A stretch of 21,979 nucleotides of DNA, taken from the IMG/VR virus record IMGVR_UViG_3300045994_000323, positions 1 through 21,979 of that record; one strand, given 5' to 3'. Each line of letters begins with the position of its first letter. Positions within the stretch are counted from its first letter, which is position 1. The notes below the pieces were generated by a model that was not told the origin of the DNA, did not search any database, and saw only the letters and a list, made by a program, of their open reading frames with translations. This DNA is from a virus. The translations under genes and the position numbers were made by a program. Positions 15,467-21,979 of the stretch are shown piece after piece.

Positions 15467-15478
15467 TAAGGATCTGCA

Positions 15479-17707
15479 ATGGTTGTAACTAAGCGTAATG
15501 GAAATTCGGAAAATTTAAATTTAGACAAAATACATGCTGTAGTTTCTTGGGCGTGTGAAGGTGATGATAACTTTTCATCTATAAAAGGAGTTTCTATTTC
15601 TCAAATTGAAATGCAAGCAAATCCACATTTTAATAATAAAATTAAAACTAAAGATATTCATGAAATGCTTATTAAAGCATCTGTAGATTTAATATCAGAA
15701 GAATATCCTAATTACGCTCAAGTTGCTGCTAGATTAGTTTGGTTAGCTGTTAGAAAAGAAGCTTATGGAGAATTTATACCACCACATTTAAAAAGTATTA
15801 TTACTAGAAATATTAAATGTGGTGTATATGATAAAAATATTCTTAATGGATATTCTAATTCTGATTTAGATGAACTGAATTCTATGATAGATCATGATAG
15901 AGATGATTTATTTAAGTATGCGGGATCTGAACAGATGCGTAAAAAATATTTAGTTCAAAATAGAAAAACTAAACAATTATATGAATCATTTCAGATTCCA
16001 TATATTTTAGTTCCTATGATATTGTTCTCTAAATATCCTAAAGATACTAGAATGGGATGGATTAAGAAGTTTTATGATGCAATTTCTTTACAGTATATTT
16101 CTTTACCAACTCCTATTATGGCTGGATTGAGAACTACGGTAAAACAGTTTTCATCATGTACTATTATGGATTGTGGAGATTCTTTAGAATCTATTAATGC
16201 AACATCTAATGCTATTATTGATTATGCCTCCAGAAAGGCTGGTATAGGCTTGAATGTTGGAAGACTTAGAGCTATAGGTCAACCAATTAGAAAAGGTGAT
16301 ACTATTACTACTGGTGTAGTTCCTTTTACCAAATTATTTAATGCAGCATTAAAATCGGTATCACAAGGTGCTGTTCGTGGAGCATCCTGTACGGCAAACT
16401 TTCCTGGTTGGCATTTAGAATTTGAAAGGTTAATTGAATTAAAGAATAATAAAGGTACTGATGAAACTAGAGTTAGAACTTTAGATTATGCTATAGCTTT
16501 AAACGGAACATTATATAAAAGATTAATTAGTGGTAGTAATATCACATTATTTAGTCCAGAAGAAGTTCCAGATTTATATGAAGCATTTTATAGTCCAAAT
16601 TTAGAACTATTTGAAGAATTATATGAAAAGTATGAATCTTCTACTAAGGTAACTAAAAAGTCAATATCTGCTGTAGATTTCTTTTCTAAAATTATGACAG
16701 AACGGTATGAGACTGGTAGGATTTATATCTTCAATGCAGATCTAGTAAATACTCATACTCCATTTTATGAAAATATTTACATGACAAATTTATGTTGTGA
16801 AATAAATCTACCATCTACTCCATTGGGGTTTGGTGATTCTTTATTACCACTTTGTACTTTAGCTGCTATTAATTGGGGTAAATTTTCTAAAATTATTACT
16901 GAAAAAGAAGAGCTGAAATTAAAAGATTCGTGTCAAGTATTAGTTAGAGCTTTGGATTCTTTGTTAGACTATCAAGAATATCCAAATATTGCAGCACAAC
17001 GAGCTACAGAGCTTTATAGACCATTAGGTGTAGGTATCATTGGTTATGCTCATTGGTTAGCTAAGAGTAGAAATTTATGGGGTTCTGGTGATTCTTTATT
17101 GACTACGGAATCTATAATGGAGAAACAGGCATATTATTTGACTGAAGCCTCTATGGAATTAGCTAAAGAATATGGAGCATTGTCTATTAAAACTAAATAT
17201 TCTGATGGTATTGTCCCTAGAGATATGGTTAAGATTCCAATTAACCTAGAACTTATGAATTGGGTTAAATTACGAGAAGATTTAAAAACATATGGCATCA
17301 GAAATGCAACATTAATGGCTTTAATGCCAGCTGAGACAAGTGCTGCTCTATCTAATGAGACTAATGGCATTGAACCACCAAGATCATTAATTACCATAAA
17401 AGGGTCTAAGGATGGGGTTCTTCCTCAAGTAGTACCAGAATATGCTAAATTAAATCATGCATATCAAATTTTATGGGATGTAGATTGTAAAGATTACTTA
17501 AAGAATGTTTCTGTATTTCAGAAATATATTGACCAAAGTATTTCTACAAATACTTCATATAAAGGAGAGATTTCAATGAGTAGATTAATTGAAGATTTAT
17601 TTTTAGCTTATAAATTGAGGATTAAAGCATTATACTACTGCCAAGTTGATGATGGGTCTGGAGATGAAGTTGATGATGGGTGTTCTAGTGGTGCATGTAA
17701 ATTATAA
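15479..17707 (+). CDS. nrdA: Ribonucleoside-diphosphate reductase class Ia, large subunit
   Basis: A 742-residue protein with AAGGA 7 bases before the ATG. Residues 1-90 look like an ATP-cone (VVTKRNGNSENLNLDKIH). The catalytic cysteines are C227 (FSSCTIMDCGDS), C439 in NLCCE (the same number as E. coli C439) and C459 (PLCTLAA), with N437 and E441 in the radical site. The C-terminus has the YY pair of the radical-transfer path (ALYYC) and the C735-x4-C740 redox pair in CSSGACKL. It reduces NDPs to dNDPs together with NrdB just downstream. Unlike nrdB and thyX it carries no intein. All expected residues are present. Confidence 0.97.
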   Translation: MVVTKRNGNSENLNLDKIHAVVSWACEGDDNFSSIKGVSISQIEMQANPHFNNKIKTKDIHEMLIKASVDLISEEYPNYAQVAARLVWLAVRKEAYGEFIPPHLKSIITRNIKCGVYDKNILNGYSNSDLDELNSMIDHDRDDLFKYAGSEQMRKKYLVQNRKTKQLYESFQIPYILVPMILFSKYPKDTRMGWIKKFYDAISLQYISLPTPIMAGLRTTVKQFSSCTIMDCGDSLESINATSNAIIDYASRKAGIGLNVGRLRAIGQPIRKGDTITTGVVPFTKLFNAALKSVSQGAVRGASCTANFPGWHLEFERLIELKNNKGTDETRVRTLDYAIALNGTLYKRLISGSNITLFSPEEVPDLYEAFYSPNLELFEELYEKYESSTKVTKKSISAVDFFSKIMTERYETGRIYIFNADLVNTHTPFYENIYMTNLCCEINLPSTPLGFGDSLLPLCTLAAINWGKFSKIITEKEELKLKDSCQVLVRALDSLLDYQEYPNIAAQRATELYRPLGVGIIGYAHWLAKSRNLWGSGDSLLTTESIMEKQAYYLTEASMELAKEYGALSIKTKYSDGIVPRDMVKIPINLELMNWVKLREDLKTYGIRNATLMALMPAETSAALSNETNGIEPPRSLITIKGSKDGVLPQVVPEYAKLNHAYQILWDVDCKDYLKNVSVFQKYIDQSISTNTSYKGEISMSRLIEDLFLAYKLRIKALYYCQVDDGSGDEVDDGCSSGACKL

Positions 17708-17720
17708 TATGAGAAAATAA

Positions 17721-19745
17721 ATGACTATACTTAATATGAATGTAACCCCAGATAAGCTTTTTTTTGGCGAATCTGGTCATGGTATTTCTAGGTATGATAT
17801 TATTAGATATTCTACTTTAGATAAAATAGATGAAAAAATGAAATCTTTTTATTGGAATCCAAAAGAGATTGATTTAAGTCAAGAAAGAAGATCTTTTTCT
17901 TCGATGACAGATATAGAACAATTTGTATTTACCTCAAATCTAAAAAGACAAATATTATTAGATTCAATACAAGGTAGATCTCCAACATTAGCATTTCTGC
18001 CATATTGCAGCGATCCTATTTTAGAGAATTGTTTAACTACTTGGGCATTTTTTGAGACAATACATTCTCAATCATACACTCATATTATTAGATCTATCTA
18101 TCCAGATCCTAAAATTGTTATTGATGATATGCCTAATATTAAACAAATAACAGATTGTGCTACAGATATAACTAAAGTATATGATGAATTAATTAAAAAT
18201 CCAAATAAAGAGAATTTATATTTAGGATTAATTTCCGCTAATGCTTTAGAGGCTCTTAGATTTTATGTATCTTTTGCTTGCACATTTTCTTTTTTAGAAC
18301 GGGGTTTGGTTGAAGGTAGTGCTAAAATTGTTAAGTTAATTGCTCGTGATGAGAACTGTTTGCATCCAGATACAGAAGTTTTAACTACTTCTGGATGGGT
18401 TAAGATTTTAGACATTAAACTTTCTGATAATATAGCACAGGTAGATCTTGATACCTTTAATATAAGTTTTTCTAATCCAGATAATATTATTAATAAAGCA
18501 TATTCTGGAAATATGGTTCGTATAATACAATCAACTACTGGTAAAATATTGCAACATATCACGGAAGATCATGACATCATATTATCTAGAAGTAATTCTA
18601 ATAATAGATTTTCGTCTATAAAAAAATGTCCAGTAAATAAATCTAAATTTAATGTGTTTAATTATTTGCCAGTTAGTGGTGTAAACTATGGAAACCTTAA
18701 ATTGACCTATATGGAACGTCTAGCTATAGCTATACAAGCAGATGGCTCATTTTCGGATAGATATACTGGTGAAATTTGCGGAACTATTCCAGTAAGAATT
18801 TTTCTTAGTAAATTAAGAAAAATTAAAAATTTAGATTATATATTAAATAATTTACCAGAAATATCTTGGATTAAAAATGAAACGCAGGTACTTGAACCTA
18901 AATTAGCTGGATATACATATACTATAAATTTACCAAAAAATACTTTTATAGATAAAAATTTTTCATGGGTTAATATTGAAAATTTAGAAACTGGTTGGTG
19001 TAGAGAATTTATGGAGGAATTGGTAAAATGGGATGGTCATATACCAAAAGATGCTGATTATTTATACTATTCAAATACTAATTCTATTGCTATTGATAAT
19101 ATTCAAGCCATTTTAGCTTTTACTGGATTTAAACATAGAAGAGGAATACAAATAGACAAAAGAAGTGTAAATTTTAATGATATACATAGAATTTATTGGT
19201 GGGATATTCCTAACATTATAGGTAGAATTCCAACGCAAAATTTAAAAAAAGAATATTATGAATATTCTGGTTTAGTTGGTTGTGTAACTATGCCAAAAGG
19301 TACTATTATTACCCGATATAACAACAATGTTTGTATAACTGGAAATTGTCATTTAGCATTAGTGCAAAATATTTTAAAAATGTTACCTCAAGATGATCCA
19401 GAATTTATGCAAATTATTAATGATAATAAAGATAAAGCTAAAAGTCTTTTTGTATCTGCTGCAGAACAAGAAAAAGAATGGGCTGAATATTTATTTAAAG
19501 ATGGTTCTATGCTAGGTTTGAATTCTAATATTCTATCTAATTATGTAGATCATTTACTAAACAAAAGAATGAGATCTATAGGATTAACTAATGATAGTAA
19601 AATTGATAATCCTATTCCTTGGATAGATAAACACTTATCGTCTAAAAATTCAGCTCCAGCACCACAAGAAGTTGAGATTTCTAGCTATTTAGTTGGGTCT
19701 ATTAAAAATAATATATCAGAATTGGATTTGGGTGGATTATGGTAG
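17721..19745 (+). CDS. nrdB: Ribonucleoside-diphosphate reductase class Ia, small subunit, interrupted by an intein
   Basis: A 674-residue precursor; 344 residues after removal of the 330-residue intein. It is the diiron/tyrosyl-radical subunit partnering NrdA. Visible residues are D81 in LLDSIQGRSP, E112 and H115 in FETIHSQSY, radical Y119, E177 in ANALEALRFY, and E211 and H214, which come together as ARDE-N-C-H only after splicing. The C-terminus ends SELDLGGLW, the acidic/hydrophobic tail that docks on NrdA. It starts 13 bases after nrdA, and its 3' end overlaps the next small gene by 7 bases. Confidence 0.96.
   Translation: MTILNMNVTPDKLFFGESGHGISRYDIIRYSTLDKIDEKMKSFYWNPKEIDLSQERRSFSSMTDIEQFVFTSNLKRQILLDSIQGRSPTLAFLPYCSDPILENCLTTWAFFETIHSQSYTHIIRSIYPDPKIVIDDMPNIKQITDCATDITKVYDELIKNPNKENLYLGLISANALEALRFYVSFACTFSFLERGLVEGSAKIVKLIARDENCLHPDTEVLTTSGWVKILDIKLSDNIAQVDLDTFNISFSNPDNIINKAYSGNMVRIIQSTTGKILQHITEDHDIILSRSNSNNRFSSIKKCPVNKSKFNVFNYLPVSGVNYGNLKLTYMERLAIAIQADGSFSDRYTGEICGTIPVRIFLSKLRKIKNLDYILNNLPEISWIKNETQVLEPKLAGYTYTINLPKNTFIDKNFSWVNIENLETGWCREFMEELVKWDGHIPKDADYLYYSNTNSIAIDNIQAILAFTGFKHRRGIQIDKRSVNFNDIHRIYWWDIPNIIGRIPTQNLKKEYYEYSGLVGCVTMPKGTIITRYNNNVCITGNCHLALVQNILKMLPQDDPEFMQIINDNKDKAKSLFVSAAEQEKEWAEYLFKDGSMLGLNSNILSNYVDHLLNKRMRSIGLTNDSKIDNPIPWIDKHLSSKNSAPAPQEVEISSYLVGSIKNNISELDLGGLW
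18357..19346 (+). mobile_element. Intein with LAGLIDADG-type endonuclease in nrdB
   Basis: A 330-residue in-frame insertion. Block A begins CLHPDTEVLTTSGWV, block B is QHITEDHDIIL (TxxH), and the C-terminal part GCVTMPKGTIITRYNNN ends V-C-I-T-G-N|C (penultimate Gly, Cys+1). Endonuclease blocks are visible as LAIAIQADG and FMEELVKWDG. The exteins rejoin as LIARDEN|CHLAL, restoring the E-x-x-H metal-ligand pair of NrdB. Confidence 0.94.
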
Positions 19746-19960
19746 ATATTATTCCAAATTCTCTTGATTTGTGGAAAATTATAGATAAACAAAAAGAAGA
19801 ATTGCAATTATTAAGATCTGCAATTGCTTGTAGAGATATTCAGTTGGGGATTATCGAGAGATTAATTGATAATCCAGAATATGAAATATCTGGAGTAGAA
19901 TATGATTATGAAACTACTCTAATCAATAAAATACAAAAACTAAATGAAACTCTTAAATAA
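19739..19960 (+). CDS. Small coiled-coil protein downstream of nrdB
   Basis: A 73-residue protein whose ATG lies in the last codons of nrdB (7-base overlap). It is helical, with KQKEELQLLRSAIACRDIQL and LINKIQKLNETL as likely coiled-coil segments and an acidic middle (NPEYEISGVEYDYE). No known domain. Overlap with nrdB suggests translational coupling and a role in the same early block, but function is unknown. Confidence 0.65.
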   Translation: MVDIIPNSLDLWKIIDKQKEELQLLRSAIACRDIQLGIIERLIDNPEYEISGVEYDYETTLINKIQKLNETLK

Positions 19961-20087
19961 AATTTTATTTATATGCTTTTTACCGCTACTAGGATTTGGT
20001 TTCCTAGTAGCTTTTTTAGCCCTAGCTTTAGCATTTAAAGTTGGAGCTTTTATTCAGGAGATATATTTTGCCGCTTCGCGATTATAA
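19944..20087 (+). CDS. Possible small membrane protein (47 aa) overlapping a terminator
   Basis: ATG 19944 lies inside the end of the previous gene and TAA is at 20085-20087. The product is a Lys-containing N-terminus, then about 27 hydrophobic residues (ICFLPLLGFGFLVAFLALAL), then FKVGAFIQEIYF, as in small phage single-pass membrane proteins. Against it: there is no good ribosome site and a perfect intrinsic terminator lies inside it, whose T-rich sequence alone would give hydrophobic codons. Treat as possible only. Confidence 0.42.
   Translation: MKLLNKILFICFLPLLGFGFLVAFLALALAFKVGAFIQEIYFAASRL
19985..20017 (+). terminator. Intrinsic (rho-independent) terminator
   Basis: GCTACTAGGA (19985-19994) and TCCTAGTAGC (20002-20011) form a perfect 10-bp stem with a 7-base loop, followed directly by six T (20012-20017). 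It lies 25 bases after the 19739 gene's stop and so closes the primase-to-nrdB block. It also lies inside the possible 47-residue membrane ORF. Confidence 0.88.
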
Positions 20088-20253
20088 ATGTGAGTCATGT
20101 GGGGAAGTTTGGGAATCTCTTAGGAGAGATCAATCTGATCCAGAAAAATGTATAAAATGTGATGGTATAAATATTAAAAGATTGCCACCAACGAATACTG
20201 GTTTTCAATTAAAAGGTAAAGGTTGGTACGCCACAGATTTTAAAAATAAATAA
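20068..20253 (+). CDS. FmdB-like zinc-ribbon protein
   Basis: A 61-residue protein. TTG 20068 is chosen because CAGGAG (20055-20060) is 7 bases upstream and the product then begins MPLRDYKCESCG, matching the usual FmdB start MP.Y.Y.C..CG. Four cysteines, C8-x2-C11 and C28-x2-C31, would bind one zinc. The C-terminal FQLKGKGWYATDF is the other conserved FmdB piece. FmdB-type proteins are putative regulators of unclear target; in phages the gene is common and its role unknown. It follows the terminator, so it may depend on readthrough or an unseen promoter. Confidence 0.85.
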   Translation: MPLRDYKCESCGEVWESLRRDQSDPEKCIKCDGINIKRLPPTNTGFQLKGKGWYATDFKNK

Positions 20254-20272
20254 CTAATAAGGAAATTCAAGG

Positions 20273-20428
20273 ATGAAATTATCAATCCAATGTGAAGAAT
20301 GTGATTCAGAATATACTATAGAATATGAACAGGGTTTAATTGCTGATGAACCAAAATATTGTCTAATTTGTGGATCAATCATAGAACCAGAATTTTTTGA
20401 TGAATCTGATATAGAAGAAGATGAATAA
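20273..20428 (+). CDS. Small acidic zinc-ribbon protein (51 aa)
   Basis: ATG 20273 follows AAGGA at a good distance, and TAA is at 20426-20428. The product has C7-x2-C10 and C30-x2-C33, a treble-clef or ribbon type zinc site, and a strongly acidic tail (FFDESDIEEDE). Proteins of this layout occur in T4-like phages as small putative regulators. It is 19 bases downstream of the FmdB-like gene and probably co-transcribed with it. Confidence 0.75.
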   Translation: MKLSIQCEECDSEYTIEYEQGLIADEPKYCLICGSIIEPEFFDESDIEEDE

Positions 20429-20453
20429 TTCATTAATAGTAATTTAGTTAAGT

Positions 20454-20461
20454 TATAAATA
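20454..20461 (+). promoter_or_regulatory. T4-type late promoter box TATAAATA
   Basis: An exact TATAAATA followed by C in the 68-base gap after the small zinc-ribbon gene, 43 bases from the next ATG at 20497, the same spacing as at 6850 and 21515. Confidence 0.73.
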
Positions 20462-20474
20462 CTGATATAATTAA

Positions 20475-20494
20475 AACAAATAAAGGAATTTGTT
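20475..20494 (+). promoter_or_regulatory. Small hairpin presenting the ribosome site of the 20497 gene in its loop
   Basis: AACAAAT (20475-20481) and ATTTGTT (20488-20494) can pair perfectly, leaving AAAGGA (20482-20487) as the loop. The Shine-Dalgarno bases are thus exposed, 9 bases from the ATG. The stem is only 7 AU-rich pairs, so significance is uncertain. Confidence 0.4.
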
Positions 20495-20496
20495 GT

Positions 20497-21063
20497 ATGA
20501 TATATATCAAGTATTGGTTTTTAGCTATTTTCAGTTTATTCGCAAAATATTTTATTGCATATCCATTAACACCATTCTTAGTATTACTTAATACTGGTGG
20601 TGATTATCCAAAACTTCCAGGTTGGGTTAGTTGGTTTGATACCGAAGATAATAGTATAGATGGTGACGATCCTTGGAAGACTCTATGGAGACCTTATCTC
20701 AAACAAACTAATTCATACCAACGCTATATAAATCAGTGTCATTGGTTGTGGCGTAATTCACTACACAACTTTCAAATATCTATTATGGGTATTAAACTTC
20801 TAAGTACAGATAAACTTGAAGTGGTTACTGATGCATCAATACAAAACACTAGGCCAGGAAAATCTGGCCTAGTACGTAGATATATCACCAGAAATAGACA
20901 AATTATTGCTTTCCATTGGTATTATATTCACCAATGGAAATGGTGGCCTGATAGATGTGTTCGTATAAATTTGGGGTGGAAATTGTGGGGAAATATCAAT
21001 AACTCTGATATAGTAGTTCAATTTACTTTTTCTCCTTGGGTTTGGAATAATTTCACCGTATAA
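20497..21063 (+). CDS. Late phage membrane protein, DUF7338-like
   Basis: A 188-residue protein with an N-terminal hydrophobic stretch (residues about 5-32, YWFLAIFSLFAKYFIAYPLTPFLVLL), probably one or two membrane passes. The rest is a Trp-rich soluble part (WVSWFDTEDNSIDGDDPWK, WYYIHQWKWWPDRC). The YPL-P and W-x-D-T-x-D-N motifs recall DUF7338, a protein found across tailed phages without known function. It has a late promoter and an AAAGGA ribosome site. Two perfect inverted repeats lie within its coding sequence (20848-20873 and 20910-20940). Confidence 0.78.
   Translation: MIYIKYWFLAIFSLFAKYFIAYPLTPFLVLLNTGGDYPKLPGWVSWFDTEDNSIDGDDPWKTLWRPYLKQTNSYQRYINQCHWLWRNSLHNFQISIMGIKLLSTDKLEVVTDASIQNTRPGKSGLVRRYITRNRQIIAFHWYYIHQWKWWPDRCVRINLGWKLWGNINNSDIVVQFTFSPWVWNNFTV
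20848..20873 (+). repeat. Perfect 10-bp inverted repeat inside the 20497 gene
   Basis: ACTAGGCCAG (20848-20857), a 6-base loop, then CTGGCCTAGT (20864-20873). It is GC-richer than its surroundings and not followed by a T-run, so it is not a typical terminator. It should form a stable RNA hairpin within the coding sequence. Confidence 0.75.
20910..20940 (+). repeat. Perfect 11-bp inverted repeat inside the 20497 gene
   Basis: TTTCCATTGGT (20910-20920), a 9-base loop, then ACCAATGGAAA (20930-20940). It lies 36 bases after the previous inverted repeat. No T-run follows. Together they would give two adjacent hairpins in the mRNA. Confidence 0.75.
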
Positions 21064-21093
21064 CTTCACCAATAAAATTAAAGGGATATTATA

Positions 21094-21519
21094 ATGTCAT
21101 CTTGGATATTTGAAGGGAATCTAATAGAAGAACTTCCAGAATGTATTGGATTCTGTTATTGCATAACTAATACAACTAATAATAGAAAATATTTGGGCAA
21201 AAAGCTATCACACTTCACTAAGACTTCTTTAAAAACTGTTACTCTGAAATCTGGAGTAAAAAAGAAAAAGAAAGTTAAATCATATCCAGAATCCGACTGG
21301 AGAACTTATTATGGTTCTTGTATAGAACTACAAAATGATGTTAAATCTCTTGGTGAAGAAAACTTCTATAGAGAAATACTTTGCTTCTGTTATTCAAAAG
21401 GCGAATTATCATACAAAGAATCCGAATTACAATTTAGACATCAAGTACTATTATCAGATGATTATTATAATCGTATAATTTCATGTAGAATAAATGCTTC
21501 TCATTTAAAAATTATATAA
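21094..21519 (+). CDS. GIY-YIG-like nuclease-related phage protein
   Basis: A 141-residue protein with AAAGGGA before the ATG. GFCYCITNTTNNRKYLGKK (residues 19-37) resembles the N-terminal GIY-YIG strand pair, here degenerate (the second element is Y-L-G). After a Lys-rich insertion (about 51-62), WRTYYGS and a C-terminal helix with NFYREILCFCYSKGELSYKESELQ give the conserved Arg and Glu region of Seg/GIY-YIG-type proteins. It may be a homing-type or repair nuclease, or an inactive relative; the catalytic residues cannot be assigned surely. It is free-standing, not within an intron. Confidence 0.72.
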   Translation: MSSWIFEGNLIEELPECIGFCYCITNTTNNRKYLGKKLSHFTKTSLKTVTLKSGVKKKKKVKSYPESDWRTYYGSCIELQNDVKSLGEENFYREILCFCYSKGELSYKESELQFRHQVLLSDDYYNRIISCRINASHLKII

Positions 21520-21560
21520 ATAGTTTATATATTAAACAAAAATGGATTTTACTTAAATGA
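21501..21560 (+). promoter_or_regulatory. Inverted repeat flanking a late promoter and covering the 21557 start codon
   Basis: TCATTTAA (21501-21508) and TTAAATGA (21553-21560) are perfect 8-bp complements; the right arm includes ATG 21557 and the left arm lies upstream of the late promoter. The layout is the same as at 6841-6900, but the stem is shorter and AU-rich, so chance is possible. Confidence 0.4.
21515..21522 (+). promoter_or_regulatory. T4-type late promoter box TATAAATA
   Basis: An exact TATAAATA followed by G, overlapping the stop of the 21094 gene and 42 bases from ATG 21557. It is part of a small palindrome, TATATAAA (21513-21520) and TTTATATA (21524-21531). Confidence 0.7.
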
Positions 21561-21877
21561 AAACTTATAAAGAATTAACTGAAGAATTATACATTATAGA
21601 ATTGAATTCTCTATTAGAGCATGAGATTGTTAGGATGCCTGATGGATCTTATAGGGATGATGAAGGCAATGTTACATATGCTAAAACATCAAAACCCAAA
21701 TCTTATTATCAAAAATCACCATATAAAAAACCAGTAACTAATGAAGTGCCTCATGCTGTTTTTATTGATGGTCATGAATGGAAAACTTTTCCATCTGAAT
21801 CACATGCTAATAATGTAGCTCGTAAGATTCAAGAAAAAGATCCATCTAAAAAAGTAAGAATTTCTCCAGCAATTTAA
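21557..21877 (+). CDS. Conserved late phage protein, function unknown
   Basis: A 106-residue protein under its own late promoter. The N-terminus MKTYKELTEEL is like the MKSFKEFF motif of the 9413 gene. Residues about 24-40 (HEIVRMPDGSYRDDEGNVTYA) form a short beta unit, residues 44-60 a Lys/Tyr/Pro linker (KPKSYYQKSPYKKP), and the C-terminal HAVFIDGHEWKTFPSESHANNVARKI a small alpha/beta domain. No catalytic motif. Late expression and composition suggest an assembly or virion-associated role, inferred only. Confidence 0.75.
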   Translation: MKTYKELTEELYIIELNSLLEHEIVRMPDGSYRDDEGNVTYAKTSKPKSYYQKSPYKKPVTNEVPHAVFIDGHEWKTFPSESHANNVARKIQEKDPSKKVRISPAI

Positions 21878-21892
21878 AAGGGACTTACGTAA

Positions 21893-21979
21893 ATGAGTTT
21901 ATTAAACAATAGTTATGAAGCAAAGTTAAAAGCAGCAGGGGTTTATGAACCTCTTAGTACTCTTTTAGCAACTGAAACG
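21893..21979 (+). CDS. Start of a further gene (3' truncated by window end)
   Basis: ATG 21893 with AGGGA (21879-21883) nine bases upstream opens a frame that continues to the window edge, giving 29 residues beginning MSLLNNSYEAKLKAAGVYEP. The first part looks helical. Too short to assign. It is 15 bases after the preceding stop and so is probably in the same late transcript. Confidence 0.7.
   Translation, partial: MSLLNNSYEAKLKAAGVYEPLSTLLATET

Noticed and set aside
20041-20067. Longer TTG start for the FmdB-like gene
   Set aside because: It would precede the strong CAGGAG site and add residues not found in the family.
20166-20173. TATAAATA inside the FmdB-like gene, about 100 bases before the 20273 gene
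   Set aside because: A late promoter here is possible, but it is within codons for I-N-I and farther from the start than the four intergenic boxes.
21094-21519. Group I intron carrying a GIY-YIG endonuclease
   Set aside because: The neighbouring genes are complete and not split, so the gene is free-standing.

Overview
This window looks like part of the genome of a T4-like myovirus with a very A+T-rich genome (visibly about 70% A+T). The pointers are a T4 gp61-type primase, NrdA/NrdB, ThyX and MazG-like nucleotide genes, small conserved T4-like phage proteins, a GH24 lysozyme, and T4-type late promoter boxes (TATAAATA) in four of the few intergenic gaps. The base composition and the sugar-nucleotide/glycosyltransferase block fit an aquatic phage of an AT-rich host (for example a SAR11-like bacterium), but the host is inference only. 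All genes lie on the + strand and most are separated by a few bases or overlap (ATGA). There are no tRNA genes, CRISPR arrays or insertion sequences, and no gene-free stretch longer than about 70 bases.

Layout. (1) 1-6838: a translationally coupled glycan block. It has the tail of a possible FkbM-like methyltransferase, three glycosyltransferase-like proteins, an NAD-dependent epimerase, a GDP-L-fucose-synthase-family enzyme interrupted by an intein, and a ColD-type PLP enzyme in which His replaces the catalytic Lys. The last two could form a branch making GDP-colitose or a similar 3,6-dideoxy sugar. (2) 6841-11987: late genes behind two late promoters. These are a P-loop kinase-like protein, small virion/morphogenesis-type proteins, a protein with an embedded HicA-like domain, the lysozyme and a coiled-coil tail-anchored membrane protein. 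(3) 11991-19960: an early/middle block behind a sigma70-type promoter, with primase, two tiny ORFs, ThyX (intein), MazG-like, NrdA, NrdB (intein) and a small coiled-coil protein, closed by a strong intrinsic terminator. (4) 20068-21979: an FmdB-like zinc ribbon, a second small zinc ribbon, a membrane protein, a GIY-YIG-like protein and a late protein, with two more late promoters and the start of a further gene.

The points most worth attention are: three inteins with LAGLIDADG-type endonuclease blocks, each placed at a catalytic or metal/flavin site residue; an 11-bp perfect inverted repeat that straddles a late promoter and buries the downstream start codon, as in T4 gene e; the ColD/Fcl enzyme pair; the HicA-like fold inside a larger phage protein; and perfect RNA hairpins inside or overlapping coding sequence.
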